Assembly (NCBI GenBank): GCA_020342025.1
Contig: CP070840.1
Coordinates: 2,358,111 to 2,365,332, forward strand
Origin: Deltaproteobacteria bacterium
GTDB taxonomy: Bacteria; Desulfobacterota; DSM-4660; Desulfatiglandales; HGW-15
Direction: 5' to 3'
Length of the DNA: 7,222 nt
Position 1 is the first letter of the stretch. Each line of letters starts with the position of its first letter. The position numbers were made by a program, and so were the translations under genes. This document shows positions 1-5,631 of the stretch, one piece after another. A model generated the notes under the pieces. That model was not told the origin of the DNA. It saw only the letters and a program-made list of their open reading frames with translations, and made no database searches.

Positions 1-98
1 GGATATGAGGGCAAGAGAATATATGACCTTCTTCTTTTTATTCTTGTTTTTTCTCATGGCTCTCCGGATATGAGTCGCTTCTAATAGTTGTTATACTA

Positions 99-155
99 TG
101 TAGGGTCCGCTACTTCGCCGACCCTGAAGAGGCAGCCACAGTGGGCTGCCCTACA
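99..155. repeat. Palindromic intergenic repeat with two internal hairpins
   Basis: The segment is bounded by a perfect 7-bp inverted repeat, TGTAGGG (99-105) and CCCTACA (149-155). Inside are two further perfect stems: GGGTC (103-107) with GACCC (120-124), and GGCAGCC (131-137) with GGCTGCC (144-150) around a 6-base loop. This resembles the REP-like 'GTAGGG...CCCTAC' intergenic palindromes scattered through many environmental bacterial genomes, but family membership is from memory and was not searched. There is no T-run after the last stem, so a rho-independent terminator is unlikely. Confidence 0.55.
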
Positions 156-205
156 CACCTAATTTTTAATATGCACCTGAGTAAGCTCGCTTTTTTCTAA
201 TGTTC

Positions 206-233
206 TTTACAAATTTTTTGATACGAATATAGA
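206..233 (+). promoter_or_regulatory. Possible sigma70-type promoter for the 310-765 gene
   Basis: TTTACA (206-211) and TATAGA (228-233) are separated by 16 bases in an AT-rich stretch about 75 bases before the start codon. The -35 box matches the consensus at 5 of 6 positions and the -10 box at 4 of 6. This is by eye only. Nothing else in 156-297 stands out. Confidence 0.3.
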
Positions 234-309
234 CCTAGGGAATAGGTAGGAACTAATAGCAATTAATGCCCTGGAAGGCAAATATTTTTCTTCATTTGGA
301 GGGAACCCA

Positions 310-765
310 ATGGAAAGGCCCAGGCACATAGGCGTAATTGGAGCAGGTGAATGTTCTGACAAAACTTACCAATTGGCCAGGAATTTGGGCTCCGAGATTG
401 GTAAAAAGGGATGGATCTTGGTTTGTGGAGGGCTAGGAGGGGTCATGGAGGCCGCAGCCAGAGGTTGCGCGGAGGCTGGGGGCATGACAGTGGGAATACT
501 TCCAGGTCTGGATAAAGCCTCAGCCAATCTTTATATCAAGATACCCCTGGCAACGGGCTTTGGAGAAGGGAGAAACTTGCTCGTGGTCAGGGCCTCAGAT
601 GTGCTGGTCTCCGTTGCAGGAGGTTACGGCACCCTGTCTGAAATCGCCCTTGCCCTGAAGGTCAATAAAACGGTCATAGGCCTTGAGACCTGGGAAAATA
701 TTCGTGGCGTGCAATACGTCTCGGACCCTGAAGAGGCCATTCAGAAGATCATTGAGCTAAAATGA
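310..765 (+). CDS. TIGR00725/LOG-related nucleotide-binding Rossmann-fold protein
   Basis: This 151-residue protein has the compact alpha/beta fold of the SLOG superfamily (DprA/Smf-related, TIGR00725 family). An N-terminal beta strand leads into IGVIGAG (7-13). A glycine-rich nucleotide-binding segment, CGGLGGVMEAA, lies at about 39-49, GRNLLVVRASD at 87-97, and the family signature AGGYGTLSE at 103-111. LOG-type cytokinin phosphoribohydrolases carry PGGxGTxxE there. The Gly-Gly, Gly-Thr and Glu are kept, but the Pro is Ala. The family is thought to bind nucleotides, and activity on nucleoside monophosphates is possible but not shown. The length is normal for the family. GGAGGG at 298-303, six bases before ATG, supports the start. 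It has no signal peptide or membrane segment, so it is cytoplasmic. The gene stands alone and converges on the amidohydrolase gene. The family assignment is firm and the reaction is unknown. Confidence 0.88.
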   Translation: MERPRHIGVIGAGECSDKTYQLARNLGSEIGKKGWILVCGGLGGVMEAAARGCAEAGGMTVGILPGLDKASANLYIKIPLATGFGEGRNLLVVRASDVLVSVAGGYGTLSEIALALKVNKTVIGLETWENIRGVQYVSDPEEAIQKIIELK

Positions 766-823
766 CTAAAGCTTCTAGGTCGAAATGAAAGACTGTTCAG
801 CCTATGACCGTCACAATTTGAGT

Positions 824-856
824 TCACTTTAGGCACTTTAGCTCACTTTAGGCACT
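824..856. repeat. Short direct repeat (CACTTTAG units)
   Basis: The 14-mer TCACTTTAGGCACT occurs exactly at 824-837 and again at 843-856, a 19-base period. A third copy of the core CACTTTAG sits between them at 834-841 (the others are 825-832 and 844-851). The last copy runs into the stop codon of the minus-strand amidohydrolase gene. The array lies in the convergent gap 766-855. No clear hairpin terminator is visible in that gap. Confidence 0.6.
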
Positions 857-2217
857 CAGCCCCCTATCTCCCTACCAATAGCCCTGACTCTCTCGATAAT
901 CTCGTCTGGGTCTAGGGTGAGAAAGGTCCTATCTTTCAGCAGGATCCGCCCATTGACAATCACATCCTTCACATCCGCACCGCTTGCCGAATAGACGACA
1001 GCCGATAGGGGGTTGTATAGGGGGACCATGTGGGGGCTCTTGAGATCAACGACGATGATATCCGCTTTCTTATCCACCTCAATGGTCCCTATCTCCTTCT
1101 CAAGGCCCAGAAGGCTGGCCCCCCAGGAGGTGACCATTTTCATCACGGTTGTGGCATCCATACTAACAGGATTGAGAGTAGAAACCTTGCCCAGCTTCGC
1201 TGCAGAATCCATTTCTTGAAACAGGTCCAAGTTGTTGTTAGAAGCACACCCGTCCGTTCCCAGTCCCACGGTCAGTCCCAGCCGCACCATCTCTGACACT
1301 CTGGCCACACCGGAGGATAATTTCATGTTACTTTCGGGCACATGCACGACCTTAACACCTCTTTCGGCAAGGCGTTCCATCTCCTCGTCACTCAGGTGTA
1401 TGGCATGAGCTGCAATGAGCCCTTCATCCATGATGCCCAGCCTATCCAGATAAGGGACAGGCCTTTCACCTGTCCGATTTACAATCTCACTCACCTCCTC
1501 TGAAGTTTCGGCGAGGTGGATCTGTAAGGGCAAAGAAAAACCCCGAGATATTCCCATTGCACGCTTCAGGGTCTTGTCTGAACACGTCAGGGGGCTATGA
1601 CAAAACATGCCGGGTTTTATGAGATCGGAGTAGTCAAGCCACCTTTTTATAAATTCTTCGGCAACCACCAGATTATCTTCCGGATTTGGCACACCGGGCG
1701 CAGGGAAGTCTATAACGCCTTGGGCAATAAGCCCTCTGAGGCCTGCTTTATGAATGGCCCGAACCGTTTCATCCTGAAAGAAGTATCCATCTATGACGCT
1801 TGTTGTGCCCGAGGCGATCATCTCCAGACACCCCAAGAGGGCTCCCCAGTACACGGTCTCAGGCCGGAGATGTTTTGATTCGGCAGGGAAAATCTTGTCA
1901 AAAAGCCATTCCTTTAAGGGCAGGTCATCAGCCAAACCCCTGAAAAGGGTCATGGCTGTATGGGAATGGGCATTGACCAGGCCGGGCATGATGATGCTGT
2001 CTCTGGCATCAATGATTTCTGCATGCCCAGGGTATTCTGATTTATTGTCGGCCGTTTCAATATGGGCGATTCTGTCTCCCTTCACCCATATCCTGGCTGA
2101 ATCAATGGGGGCTTGTCCATCAACCATAGTAATCAAAACACCCCCTTCGATAATGATATCAGGAGCACTGTTAGAGACACCCTGGGTAGGATTTTGAGTT
2201 GGATTTGGAGGATTCAT
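856..2217 (-). CDS. mtaD: Amidohydrolase, 5'-methylthioadenosine/S-adenosylhomocysteine deaminase family
   Basis: This is a 453-residue metal-dependent hydrolase of the MtaD/SsnA/TrzN branch of the amidohydrolase superfamily. The family deaminates 5'-methylthioadenosine, S-adenosylhomocysteine or adenosine to the inosine form, serving methyl-cycle and purine salvage in the cytoplasm. Visible hallmarks, in order: an N-terminal composite beta domain (about 20-75), the metal-binding HSH at 84-86 inside GLVNAHSHTAM, QIHLAET with H234 and substrate-contacting E237, AAHAIHL with H271, and GLGTDGCASNNNLD with metal ligand D322. The C-terminal beta strands contain KKADIIVVDL. All expected catalytic residues are present and the length is typical. 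The start ATG has AGGTG seven bases upstream. The first 19 residues are an Asn/Pro/Thr/Gln tail with a repeated NPTQ, and no in-frame alternative start lies between them and the fold. Substrates within this superfamily are hard to separate by motif, so a chlorohydrolase or guanine-deaminase-like activity cannot be excluded. Confidence 0.88.
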   Translation of the reverse strand: MNPPNPTQNPTQGVSNSAPDIIIEGGVLITMVDGQAPIDSARIWVKGDRIAHIETADNKSEYPGHAEIIDARDSIIMPGLVNAHSHTAMTLFRGLADDLPLKEWLFDKIFPAESKHLRPETVYWGALLGCLEMIASGTTSVIDGYFFQDETVRAIHKAGLRGLIAQGVIDFPAPGVPNPEDNLVVAEEFIKRWLDYSDLIKPGMFCHSPLTCSDKTLKRAMGISRGFSLPLQIHLAETSEEVSEIVNRTGERPVPYLDRLGIMDEGLIAAHAIHLSDEEMERLAERGVKVVHVPESNMKLSSGVARVSEMVRLGLTVGLGTDGCASNNNLDLFQEMDSAAKLGKVSTLNPVSMDATTVMKMVTSWGASLLGLEKEIGTIEVDKKADIIVVDLKSPHMVPLYNPLSAVVYSASGADVKDVIVNGRILLKDRTFLTLDPDEIIERVRAIGREIGG

Positions 2218-2273
2218 AGCAAAACACCTATTGGAGCAAATCTGCTACCATGTTACCCGTTACAAAAACAGCC

Positions 2274-2473
2274 GTCATTGCGACCCCCGATTTATTCGGG
2301 GGGAAGCAATCTCATATTATTAAATCCTTATGTTTTAAATATCTTACAAGAGATTGCTTCGTCGCCTTCAGAGTGTCCGCCATCGGCTTCGCGTCCTCGG
2401 CGCGTACCGGCCCAGGATGGGCAGGCGAATGCCGGACGCACACAGGCAAGGCAGGCGGGTTCCTCGCAATGAC
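2274..2473. mobile_element. MITE-like 200-bp element with 10-bp terminal inverted repeats
   Basis: The ends are a perfect inverted repeat, GTCATTGCGA (2274-2283) and TCGCAATGAC (2464-2473). Inside are CCCCCGA (2284-2290) paired with TCGGGGG (2296-2302) around TTTAT, and GAAGCAATCTC (2303-2313) exactly complementary to GAGATTGCTTC (2350-2360) around an AT-rich loop. From about 2366 to 2460 comes a GC-rich stretch with its own imperfect dyad, GTCCGCCAT (2375-2383) against ATGCCGGAC (2429-2437), centred on GCCC/GGGC (2410-2413, 2419-2422). I know similar 'GTCATTGCGA...TCGCAATGAC' palindromes as common non-coding repeats in deltaproteobacterial genomes. This copy looks longer than usual. It encodes nothing credible, and no target-site duplication is visible at the two ends. 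Confidence 0.65.
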
Positions 2474-2608
2474 ATTATAGCGTCGAGGGTTAAGGCAATG
2501 AACTACAAGCATCAGATTGCTGCCGTTGGCTGCCAGAGCTAAGAAAGGAAATGGGGTCAAGATAATCAAATTTCCTTGACATGTCCACATGATCTGGTAG
2601 GAGAACTC

Positions 2609-2678
2609 CTTTTAAGTCATAAAATCGCTTTACGATTTTATACAATGTCCCGTAACAATTCTGGGCGGGACTTAAAAG
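2609..2678. repeat. Nested inverted repeats in the leader of the DUF1015 gene
   Basis: An outer perfect 10-bp stem, CTTTTAAGTC (2609-2618) with GACTTAAAAG (2669-2678), encloses a perfect 9-bp hairpin, ATAAAATCG (2619-2627) with CGATTTTAT (2633-2641), that abuts it directly. A second hairpin, GTCCCG (2647-2652) with CGGGAC (2666-2671), shares three bases with the outer stem, so the two are partly alternative. It could be a DNA cruciform or repeat, or an RNA leader structure. The sequence alone does not decide. Confidence 0.5.
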
Positions 2679-2716
2679 ACGAATTTCCTATACAATCAAG
2701 CGAGAAGGAGAGCGCG

Positions 2717-2722
2717 TATAAT
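2717..2722 (+). promoter_or_regulatory. Possible -10 box before the DUF1015 gene
   Basis: A perfect TATAAT lies 65 bases before the start codon. No acceptable -35 hexamer is found 16-18 bases upstream (that region reads AATCAA) and there is no extended TG. It would need an activator or may be chance. The rest of 2474-2760 outside the nested repeats shows nothing I can name. Confidence 0.25.
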
Positions 2723-2765
2723 CCTTGAGCCCAGAGGTAAGTGATGTTACCTTGTTGGAGAGATC

Positions 2766-2771
2766 AGGAGG
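2766..2771 (+). promoter_or_regulatory. Distant Shine-Dalgarno sequence of the DUF1015 gene
   Basis: AGGAGG is a full-strength ribosome-binding sequence but ends 16 bases before ATG 2788, well beyond the usual 5-9. An in-frame TGA at 2782-2784 rules out any earlier start in this frame, and the protein family begins at this Met. The gap is therefore real rather than a mis-called start. Confidence 0.5.
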
Positions 2772-2787
2772 ATTGTTACGCTGAACC

Positions 2788-4143
2788 ATGGCTATTATAG
2801 CCCCCTTTAAGGGTTTGACATATAACCTTGAAAGACTGGACGATATTTCGAACCTGATAGCCCCCCCTTATGACGTGATTTCAGAGGAGGAACAGGAGGG
2901 ATATTATCAGGCTGACCCCTACAATGTGATTCGCCTGATCCTCGGGAAAAAGAAGACAGGAGATACGGACTGGGATAACAGATATACGCGATCGGCTGAC
3001 GTCTACAAGAGATGGGAATCAGAGGAAATTCTGGTTCGCACCGGTACCCCTGCCATATATGTCACATCCCTCACCTATGATCTGGGCGACGACCGTGGTC
3101 CTAAGGTCAGGTGGGGTCTCATTGTCCTTGTACGCATAGAAGATGAAGACTCAGGGGTCATTCTTCCCCACGAAAGGACCTTTTCGGCCCACAGGGATGA
3201 TCGGTTAAAGCTCATGAGGGCCTGCAACGCCCAACTCAGCCAGGTCTTCGGACTTTACGAAGATTCGGATAACAGGGTGTTTGCACCCCTGAAAAAGGCC
3301 ATAGAGGCTCCGCCGCGGATTTCCTTCCCCTTTAGGGATGGCACAAGCCACCAGTTGTGGGCCATACGGGACCGATCCATTCTTAGGAAGGTGGCTGACG
3401 CCATGTCTGAAAAGTCCATTATCATTGCGGACGGCCACCATCGATACGAAACTTCCCGCAACTTCAGAAATATGATGAGGGCACGATACGGTACGCGACC
3501 TCCCAACAGAGCCTACGAATATGTCATGATGTACCTCACCAATATGAACGATGTGGGCATGACCATCTTACCTTCTCATCGTCTGATCAAGAGATGTGAA
3601 CCCTTTCAACTTGAGTCCTTTCTGGACAATCTAAAGCAATGGTTCGAGATCAGTGCCCTGCCCTCTTCGAAACCTGACCCTTTGTCCCAGAGCCTGGGAC
3701 TAAAGCGGATGCTTGAAGAAAAAGGTCGTTCCACTTCAGCCATAGGTTTCTATTGTCATGGGGATCCCAAGTGTTATTTATTTTCCCTTAAGGAGGGCGT
3801 AAGAGATGAGATGGGGGAGGATCTTCACGCTGCGCTTAAGAAGCTTGACGTTCTCGTGCTATCTCGTTTCATATTTCAGAAGTCTCTAGGCTTTAGCAAA
3901 GAGGACCTGGACAATGAGGAAATATTCCACTATAAGAGTGACATGGTGGAGGCCCTTTCTCTGGTTGATTCTGGAACCTACCAAATGGCATTCTTCCTTA
4001 ACCCCACCAAAATGGAGCATGTCAAAGAGGTGACCGGCAATGCCTTGATCATGCCCCGAAAATCAACCTACTTCTACCCCAAGGTCTTGACAGGCCTGGT
4101 TTTTAACAAGATAGATCCCTATGAGATTATCGAAGTCCCCTAA
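2788..4143 (+). CDS. DUF1015 family protein (COG4198-like)
   Basis: This 451-residue cytoplasmic protein has the characteristic DUF1015 layout. The N-terminus reads APFKGLTYN (5-13) and then IAPPYDVI (24-31) and DPYNVIRLILG (43-53). A central region carries LPHERTFSAHRDDRL, and the family hallmark ADGHHRYET lies at 214-222. The length is near the family norm and no segment is missing. The biochemical function is not established. The DGHHR motif recalls the phosphate-binding G-x-x-R type motifs of the ParB/sulfiredoxin fold, which includes free serine kinases, and I recall DUF1015 genes near serine-biosynthesis genes in other bacteria. Both points are from memory. No serA or serC lies here. 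The stop is one base from the next ATG, so it is probably co-transcribed and translationally coupled with the methyltransferase gene. The start is fixed by family alignment and an upstream in-frame stop, despite a distant ribosome site. Confidence 0.9.
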   Translation: MAIIAPFKGLTYNLERLDDISNLIAPPYDVISEEEQEGYYQADPYNVIRLILGKKKTGDTDWDNRYTRSADVYKRWESEEILVRTGTPAIYVTSLTYDLGDDRGPKVRWGLIVLVRIEDEDSGVILPHERTFSAHRDDRLKLMRACNAQLSQVFGLYEDSDNRVFAPLKKAIEAPPRISFPFRDGTSHQLWAIRDRSILRKVADAMSEKSIIIADGHHRYETSRNFRNMMRARYGTRPPNRAYEYVMMYLTNMNDVGMTILPSHRLIKRCEPFQLESFLDNLKQWFEISALPSSKPDPLSQSLGLKRMLEEKGRSTSAIGFYCHGDPKCYLFSLKEGVRDEMGEDLHAALKKLDVLVLSRFIFQKSLGFSKEDLDNEEIFHYKSDMVEALSLVDSGTYQMAFFLNPTKMEHVKEVTGNALIMPRKSTYFYPKVLTGLVFNKIDPYEIIEVP

Positions 4144-4144
4144 C

Positions 4145-4837
4145 ATGGAGCTTCTGCCTGGTGAATCCATGGATGAATTCATGGGCGGCCGCTTGAAGCT
4201 CATCCAGTCCAAAACAGGTTACCGATTTTCCGTTGATGCCATCTTGCTCTCTCAGTTTGTCACCATAAAGCAAGGAGATCGGGTGGTTGATCTGGGAACC
4301 GGATGTGGCATCATTCCACTTATCCTGCTATTAACAAAACCTGTCGGGTATACCTTTGGTCTTGAGATACAAAAGAACCTTGCGGATCAGGCCGCCCGAA
4401 ATACCGTGTTGAACGGGTACGAGCGTAAAATGGGGGTGATCCTGGGTGATGTTAAACACCCCCCGTTCGCTCCATCATCATTGGATGTGGTGACCTGCAA
4501 CCCCCCTTATCGCCCGAAAAATAGTGGCCGGATGAATCCCGATCTGCAAAGGGCCATTGCCAGGCATGAAATGCTCGCCTCCCTGGATGATATCCTGAAT
4601 GCTGCCCGCAGGATATTGCGAGCCCAAGGCAGGCTGGCCATGATTTATCCAGCCGTCCGTCTGGTGGAGGTTTTGGTCAGAATGAAGGGATTCCATTTGG
4701 AGCCCAAGCGGCTCAGAATCGTCTATCCGGGGATGGAATCAGAAGCCAAATTGGCCCTGATAGAAGCCTCTTTGGGTGGAAGAAAAGGCCTGAAGGTGTT
4801 GCCCCCCCTCTTTGATCAAGGAGATTTCTCTATCTAG
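4145..4837 (+). CDS. tRNA1(Val) adenine-37 N6-methyltransferase-like protein (TrmN6/YfiC family)
   Basis: This is a 230-residue class I SAM-dependent methyltransferase. After the family N-terminus (GGRLKLIQSKTGYRFSVDA, 14-32) comes motif I, VVDLGTGCGI (47-56). It is followed by acidic E74 in GLEIQ, D102 in LGDV, and the catalytic motif IV NPPY at 119-122, typical of enzymes methylating an exocyclic amino group of adenine. E. coli YfiC/TrmN6 modifies A37 of tRNA1(Val), and the RFS-DA-LL segment before motif I supports this group over HemK or RsmC. The exact RNA target is inferred. I chose ATG 4145 because it lies one base after the DUF1015 stop (TAAC-ATG) and keeps the usual short N-terminus. 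An upstream ATG at 4121 would overlap the previous gene by 23 bases, and ATG 4169 would trim conserved sequence. None has a good ribosome site, which fits coupling to DUF1015. Confidence 0.85.
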   Translation: MELLPGESMDEFMGGRLKLIQSKTGYRFSVDAILLSQFVTIKQGDRVVDLGTGCGIIPLILLLTKPVGYTFGLEIQKNLADQAARNTVLNGYERKMGVILGDVKHPPFAPSSLDVVTCNPPYRPKNSGRMNPDLQRAIARHEMLASLDDILNAARRILRAQGRLAMIYPAVRLVEVLVRMKGFHLEPKRLRIVYPGMESEAKLALIEASLGGRKGLKVLPPLFDQGDFSI

Positions 4838-4853
4838 TTCGCTTCGCTCACAC

Positions 4854-4965
4854 TTGGAATAATGGTGCATTGGAATAATGGATTTAAACGAATTTCTGAT
4901 AGATAAAAATCATATTTTCAGCGTCTCTCCCCAGCATTCCACCATTCCATCATTCCAGTTTGGCA
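4854..4965. repeat. 8-bp-unit inverted element, copy A
   Basis: The left arm (4856-4881) is three 8-bp units beginning with GG: GGAATAAT, GGTGCATT, GGAATAAT, then GG. The 12-mer TTGGAATAATGG is exactly repeated at 4854-4865 and 4870-4881. The right arm (4931-4956) is the opposite orientation: CC, then AGCATTCC, ACCATTCC, ATCATTCC. Each arm is 26 bases and 18 of 26 positions pair, around an AT-rich 49-base loop. The element ends in TCCAGTTTGGCA (4954-4965), the same 12-mer that ends copy B. It fills most of the gap between two convergent genes, and 4966-5027 holds nothing else recognisable. Confidence 0.7.
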
Positions 4966-5027
4966 TGCAAAAAAGCATTTACACCAGGAAACTGCGATTT
5001 CAGCAAGTTATAAGATTTCCGAGACGT

Positions 5028-5336
5028 CTATTTACCCCTCAGTCTAAATTCTATCCTTTCCACGGCCTTTCGGCCCAACCTTCGGTTCAGCTGCTCCTTC
5101 ATGGTCTCTTCCACAAACCCCAGTTCCTGCAGCCAGATGGGATCTGAAACCCTTACCCTCAGTTTCCCGTCCTTGATCCACTCGGGTTGGGCGTTTTTTG
5201 CAATGGCGGCGCCCACGGCCCCTTCCCATTCCTTCCATATTCGAGCGTCATCCGGGTTAAAGGGCAACTTGGAGTCACTGAAAATGGAAGATAGGACATC
5301 CTTTAAAGGAACCAACGACTCTTTTTTCTTTTTCAT
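5028..5336 (-). CDS. DUF721 / DciA-like protein
   Basis: This 102-residue soluble protein is almost entirely a DUF721 domain. It has an N-terminal lysine cluster (2-5), a helix with LKDVLSSIF, then W34 and W37 in ARIWKEWEGAVGAAIAKNA, and the domain core QPEWIKDGKLRVRV, DPIWLQELGF and LNRRLGRKAVERIEFRL. DciA proteins load or operate the replicative helicase DnaB in bacteria that lack DnaC or DnaI. They are often 140-180 residues, with extra sequence beyond the domain that is absent here, so this is a minimal version. Helicase loading is inferred from family only. The gene stands alone on the minus strand, converging with the methyltransferase gene and divergent from hflK. Upstream of ATG only a weak GGG-containing ribosome site is visible. 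It is flanked on both sides by related 8-bp-unit inverted repeats. Confidence 0.78.
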   Translation of the reverse strand: MKKKKESLVPLKDVLSSIFSDSKLPFNPDDARIWKEWEGAVGAAIAKNAQPEWIKDGKLRVRVSDPIWLQELGFVEETMKEQLNRRLGRKAVERIEFRLRGK

Positions 5337-5416
5337 TCGTCTAACCCAAGGGAGCGAAATCTCTGCAATTCACCTAGATTTTATGCCCTGAAGAGCAAGG
5401 AGTTTGTGAGATTTAC

Positions 5417-5530
5417 ATGGAGTGTTGGAGTTATGGAGTAATGGATAGTAAAGCGATAGAATTTTTCATTCTTCCAAAACCATTACTCCAGCACTCCAAT
5501 ACTCCAGTACTCCGGTACTCCAGTTTGGCA
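5417..5530. repeat. 8-bp-unit inverted element, copy B
   Basis: The left arm (5419-5444) is GGAGTGTT, GGAGTTAT, GGAGTAAT, then GG. The right arm begins with CC (5480-5481) and continues with five 8-bp units: ATTACTCC, AGCACTCC, AATACTCC, AGTACTCC, GGTACTCC (5482-5521). The inner 26 bases of each arm pair at 23 positions, including a perfect 11-mer (5434-5444 with 5480-5490), around a 35-base loop. It ends in TCCAGTTTGGCA (5519-5530), as in copy A. It sits in the 318-base divergent gap between the dciA-like gene and hflK, upstream of the putative hflK promoter. Confidence 0.75.
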
Positions 5531-5589
5531 AAACCTCTTGCTATATTTTCTCGCTTCCGGCTGCCGATGTATGACAATGGCTTTACCCC

Positions 5590-5618
5590 TTGACGGCGGA
5601 AATATTAGGCTATATGTT
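5590..5618 (+). promoter_or_regulatory. Candidate sigma70-type promoter of hflKC
   Basis: TTGACG (5590-5595) and TATGTT (5613-5618) are 17 bases apart and end 36 bases before the hflK ATG. The -35 matches 5 of 6 and the -10 matches 4 of 6 consensus bases. It does not look like a heat-shock sigma32 promoter (no CCCCAT-type -10). Confidence 0.45.
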
Positions 5619-5631
5619 AACAGAAGTTAAC
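5616..5631. promoter_or_regulatory. GTTAAC-N4-GTTAAC dyad, possible operator
   Basis: GTTAAC at 5616-5621 and again at 5626-5631, with AGAA between, form a perfect 16-base dyad with a 10-base repeat period, one helical turn. It overlaps the candidate -10 box and lies before the hflK ribosome site, a good place for a repressor. Because each half is itself palindromic, chance is not excluded. Confidence 0.35.

Noticed and set aside
99..155. Rho-independent terminator of an upstream gene
   Set aside because: The stems are stable but no run of T follows on the plus strand, and the layered dyad fits an interspersed palindrome better.
2312..2590. 92-codon open frame on the minus strand in the divergent gap
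   Set aside because: It runs through the 200-bp TIR element. Its residues come from repeat DNA, it resembles no protein family, and it has no ribosome site. Translated repeats often give such false genes.
2576..2604. TTGACA at 2576-2581 as a -35 box
   Set aside because: The -35 is perfect, but the position 17 bases downstream reads AGGAGA and nothing -10-like lies within 15-19 bases.
4121..4144. Earlier ATG (4121) as the methyltransferase start
   Set aside because: It would overlap the end of the DUF1015 gene by 23 bases and add eight residues unlike the family N-terminus. ATG 4145, one base after the DUF1015 stop, fits better.
4878..5147. 89-codon open frame on the plus strand
   Set aside because: It covers the right arm of inverted element A and the antisense of the dciA-like gene, with no family resemblance.
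4854..5530. The 8-bp repeats as a CRISPR array
   Set aside because: The units are 8 bases, contiguous and inverted between arms, with no spacers of 30-40 bases and no cas genes nearby.
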